Of a DNA stretch of 64,000 nucleotides, positions 61,444 to 64,000 are shown piece by piece. The position numbers and the translations under genes were made by a program. The DNA comes from Streptomyces bottropensis ATCC 25435 (GTDB lineage Bacteria > Actinomycetota > Actinomycetes > Streptomycetales > Streptomycetaceae), in contig NZ_KB911581.1 of the NCBI RefSeq assembly GCF_000383595.1, positions 1,292,276 through 1,356,275 of the forward strand, given 5' to 3'. Position 1 is the first letter of the stretch. Every line of letters begins with the position of its first letter. The notes below the pieces were generated by a model. The model was not told the origin of the DNA. It did not search any database and saw only the letters and a program-made list of their open reading frames with translations.

Positions 61444-63063
61444 TCAGGCGCCACGCCGGACCGCCCGGCCCGCCAGTACGTCCGTCCGCCGGCCGTCCTC
61501 GATGACAGGACGGCCGTCGACCAGGACGTAGGGGATGCCGGTCGGCAGGGTGCGCGGGGCCTCGTACGTCGACCCGGCGGCCACGGTCGCCGGGTCGAAG
61601 AGCACCAGGTCGGCGCGGTACCCCTCGCGGACGAGTCCCCGGTCCACGAGGCGCAGCCGCGCGGCGGGGCGTGAGGTGAGGTGGGCGACGCACTCCTCCA
61701 GCGAGAGCACGCCCAGCTCCCTCACGTACCGGCCGAGGTAGTGCGGGAACGTTCCGTACGCGCGCGGGTGCGGCTTGTCGCCGCGCAGGATGCCGTCGGA
61801 GCCGCCGGTGTGCGCCCGGTGGCGCATGATGGCCCGCACGTTCTCCTCGTGCCCGACGTGCTGCAGGATCGTGGAGCCGAGCCGGTCCTCGACGAGCAGC
61901 CGGCGGGCGGTCGCCCAGGGGTCCTCGCCGCGCTCCTTCGCCGACCGTGCGATCGTCCGGCCCACGTACGACGACAGCGCCGGCTCGGTGACGCCCGAGA
62001 TCTCCGCGGTGTCCCACTCGACGGGCACGCCGTGGCAGCCGTCGGCGCCGAGGGCCTCCATGTGGTGCCGGATCCGTTCGGCCGTCGCGTCGTCCCTCAG
62101 CCGCGCGAGCACCGCCTCCGGGCCGCCCTCGCCCGCCCAGCTCGGCAGCAGCGCCACGAGCGTCGTGCAGCCGGGGGTGTAGGGGTAGGTGTCGAGCGTG
62201 ATGTCCGCGCCCGCCGCGAGCGCCTCGTCGAGGAGCGTCAGCAACTGCGGGGCCCGCCCCTCGTTCACGCCGAAGTTCATGGTGGCGTGGGCCAGGTGGA
62301 GGGCGCAGCCCGCCTCCCGGGTCAGGGCGACCATCTCCTCGTACGCCCGGAGCGCGCCCGCCCCGTAGGAGCGGTGGTGCGGGCAGTAGTAGCCGCCGTA
62401 GGACGCCACCACCCGGCACAGCTCGGTGAGTTCGGCATCCCCGGCGTACATGCCGGGGGTGTAGGTGAGCCCCGACGACATCCCGACCGCGCCCTCCCGC
62501 AGGCCCGCCGCCACGGCCTCCCGCATCCGGTCCAGCTCCCGCGGTGTCGCCTCCCGGTCCTCCCAGCCCATGGCGAGCATCCGCACCGTGCCCTGCGGGA
62601 CGAGGTAGGCGGCGTTCACGGCGATGCCCTCGCCGTCGAAGCCGTGGTCGAGGCGGTCCAGGTACTCGCCGACCGAGCGCCAGGTGAAGTCGATGTCCTC
62701 GCCGTAGCCGTTCCAGCCGGTGATCGCGCGGCGGACCTCTTCGAGGGTGCGGTCGTCGACCGGCGCGTACGACAGCCCGTCCTGGCCGATGACCTCCAGG
62801 GTCACCCCCTGCGCCGCCTTCGCGGTGTGCTCGGGGTCTCGCAGGAGCGCGAGGTCGCTGTGGGCGTGCATGTCGATGAAGCCGGGGGCCAGGACCAGGC
62901 CCTCGGCGTCGATCTCCCGCCGGGCCCTCGGCCGCTGGCACCCGGCCGCGGCCGCCTCCTTGACGATCGTCGTGATCCTGCCGTCCGCCACGACCACGTC
63001 GGCGCGGTAGGAGGGCTCACCGGAACCGTCGACGACGTCGGCGTCACGGAAGACCAGGTCCAT
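61444..63063 (-). CDS. N-acyl-D-amino-acid deacylase (D-aminoacylase)
   Basis: The 539-residue zinc amidohydrolase hydrolyses N-acyl-D-amino acids to D-amino acids. It has the TIM-barrel metal motif DMHAHSD, further ligands in CPHHRSYG and HLAHATMN, and the late Asp in GSDGILRGDKPHPRAYG, which matches the D-aminoacylase subgroup. AAGGTGA lies six bases before ATG 63063. It follows the D-serine deaminase-like gene by 50 bases on the same strand, so the two probably form a D-amino-acid catabolic operon. Confidence 0.92.
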   Translation of the reverse strand: MDLVFRDADVVDGSGEPSYRADVVVADGRITTIVKEAAAAGCQRPRARREIDAEGLVLAPGFIDMHAHSDLALLRDPEHTAKAAQGVTLEVIGQDGLSYAPVDDRTLEEVRRAITGWNGYGEDIDFTWRSVGEYLDRLDHGFDGEGIAVNAAYLVPQGTVRMLAMGWEDREATPRELDRMREAVAAGLREGAVGMSSGLTYTPGMYAGDAELTELCRVVASYGGYYCPHHRSYGAGALRAYEEMVALTREAGCALHLAHATMNFGVNEGRAPQLLTLLDEALAAGADITLDTYPYTPGCTTLVALLPSWAGEGGPEAVLARLRDDATAERIRHHMEALGADGCHGVPVEWDTAEISGVTEPALSSYVGRTIARSAKERGEDPWATARRLLVEDRLGSTILQHVGHEENVRAIMRHRAHTGGSDGILRGDKPHPRAYGTFPHYLGRYVRELGVLSLEECVAHLTSRPAARLRLVDRGLVREGYRADLVLFDPATVAAGSTYEAPRTLPTGIPYVLVDGRPVIEDGRRTDVLAGRAVRRGA

Positions 63064-63113
63064 GTGCGTCACCTTTCAGGGCGGTGCCGGGATCGGCAGC
63101 GGTCGCCGCCCGC

Positions 63114-64000
63114 TCAGAAGAACGTGCGGACGTAGTCCACGACCGTGCCGTCCGCCTCCACCACCGGGATCAGCTTCCACTTGTCGAACGACGTGCACGG
63201 ATGCGACAGCCCCAGCCCCACCCAGTCACCGACCTCCAGCGCGGCCCCCTCCTCGGTGCGCAGCCACGCGTGCTGGTCGGACAGCCCCGTCACCGTGATT
63301 CCCGCGGCCTCGCGGACCTCGCCCGTGCCCGCGTCCCGCACCACCTCGGCCGACGGCAGGTCCAGGTCGTGCGCGGCATCGCGCTTGCCCGCGTTGGCGA
63401 AGGCCTGGTCGGGGGAGGGGCGGGAGACGACCTGGGCCCAGAGCCGGAAGGCGGGCTCCAGGGCGCCCTCCTCGGGGACGCGGTTGAAGGGGGTGAGCCG
63501 GCGGTAGTGGCCGGCGTCGTGCGAGACGTACGCGCCGGACCGCAGCAACTTCAGTACGGGCACGGACAGTTCGGGAAGCTCGGCGAACACCTCGGCCACC
63601 GCGTCGAACCACGCGCTGCCGCCCGCGCTGACGATCACCTCGTCCAGCCCCGTGAACCGTCCCGCCTTGTCGAAGTCGACGGCGAGCGAGGTCAGCCGGC
63701 GCAGCCAGGCCGCCACCCGCTCGGGGTCGGCCCCCGGCACCTCGCCCTCGTAGCCGGCGACCCCCACGAGCCGCAATGTCCCGCTCCCGGCCACCGCGTC
63801 CGCCACGGCCGCGCACTCCGCCTCCGTGCGGACGCCGGTGCGCGCGCTCTCGCCCGCGCCCAGCTCCACGACGACGTCGACCGGGCGGGCGGGGCCCCCG
63901 GCGGCCCGCAGCGCCGCGTCCATCAGCTCGACACCGCGCACGGAGTCGACGTAACAGACGAGGCGGAAGGCGGGGTCGGCGGCCAGTTCGCCGGCGATCC
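63114..64000 (-). CDS. D-serine deaminase-like (DSD1/alanine racemase fold) protein, partial
   Basis: The visible 295 residues are the C-terminal part of a fold-type III PLP enzyme of the DSD1 type. The gene continues past the window edge, since the frame stays open from 63941 to 64000 with coding sequence (GELAADPAFRLVCYVDS). The C-terminal zinc site of eukaryote-like D-serine dehydratases is present as LSHPCTSFDKW (His and Cys ligands). It probably deaminates D-amino acids released by the D-aminoacylase next to it. The substrate could also be a D-threonine-like hydroxy amino acid. Confidence 0.85.
   Translation of the reverse strand, partial: IAGELAADPAFRLVCYVDSVRGVELMDAALRAAGGPARPVDVVVELGAGESARTGVRTEAECAAVADAVAGSGTLRLVGVAGYEGEVPGADPERVAAWLRRLTSLAVDFDKAGRFTGLDEVIVSAGGSAWFDAVAEVFAELPELSVPVLKLLRSGAYVSHDAGHYRRLTPFNRVPEEGALEPAFRLWAQVVSRPSPDQAFANAGKRDAAHDLDLPSAEVVRDAGTGEVREAAGITVTGLSDQHAWLRTEEGAALEVGDWVGLGLSHPCTSFDKWKLIPVVEADGTVVDYVRTFF

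Overview
The window looks like chromosomal DNA of a Streptomyces species. The sequence is very GC-rich with strong G/C third-position bias, GTG and TTG starts are frequent, and many genes start without a Shine-Dalgarno site close behind a TANNNT -10 box. The genes are typical of the genus: mca, GreA, GTP-dependent PEP carboxykinase, DUF4307, DUF5707 and MmyB-type regulators. From memory, the order hutH ... greA-mca ... pckG resembles the core-chromosome order of S. coelicolor; I could not check this. I saw no rRNA, tRNA, CRISPR array, insertion sequence or prophage.

Layout. 0-11 kb: hutH, a small sortase-type surface protein, an L,D-transpeptidase lipoprotein, a FtsX/MacB-type ABC exporter behind three phased direct repeats, and a large secreted subtilase. 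10-15 kb: a MmyB-like regulator divergent from a zinc alcohol dehydrogenase, an MBL-fold hydrolase, a DUF5707 protein and msrA. 15-19 kb: an M48 membrane protease between two related membrane-anchored helical-repeat proteins. 19-28 kb: metB, a sigma-like gene with a small membrane partner, MarR, ilvA, a DrrAB-type exporter with a leftover permease N-terminus, greA, DUF4307, mca and a small membrane protein. 28-34 kb: a STAND/TPR protein and a YyaL-type protein.

34-41 kb: a tightly overlapping four-gene operon (processive GT2, GT39, GT2-GtrA and a copper radical oxidase of the galactose oxidase/GlxA type with a calcium-binding-like tail). It probably builds and oxidatively modifies a surface glycan. 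41-47 kb: a Mut7-C RNase-like protein, a TetR plus 14-TM MFS pump pair with a visible operator, a hemolysin III family protein and pckG.

47-58 kb is the most striking block. On the plus strand lie a Ser/Thr kinase, a YbjN-like protein, a single-pass membrane protein, a VWA protein, a PP2C phosphatase and a second, divergent kinase with a C-terminal membrane anchor. The last three match the VWA-PP2C-kinase (TerY-P) triad. Facing them on the minus strand are a membrane-anchored substrate-binding protein, a TelA-family protein, a lipoprotein fusing a substrate-binding domain to a VWA domain, and a small membrane protein. Together they look like a phospho-signalling and envelope-stress module. 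Three copies of a long inverted-repeat element flank or separate these groups.

58-64 kb: a small unknown protein, an AlaA-like aminotransferase, a secreted trypsin-like protease, a D-aminoacylase and the 3' part of a D-serine deaminase-like gene that runs off the right edge.
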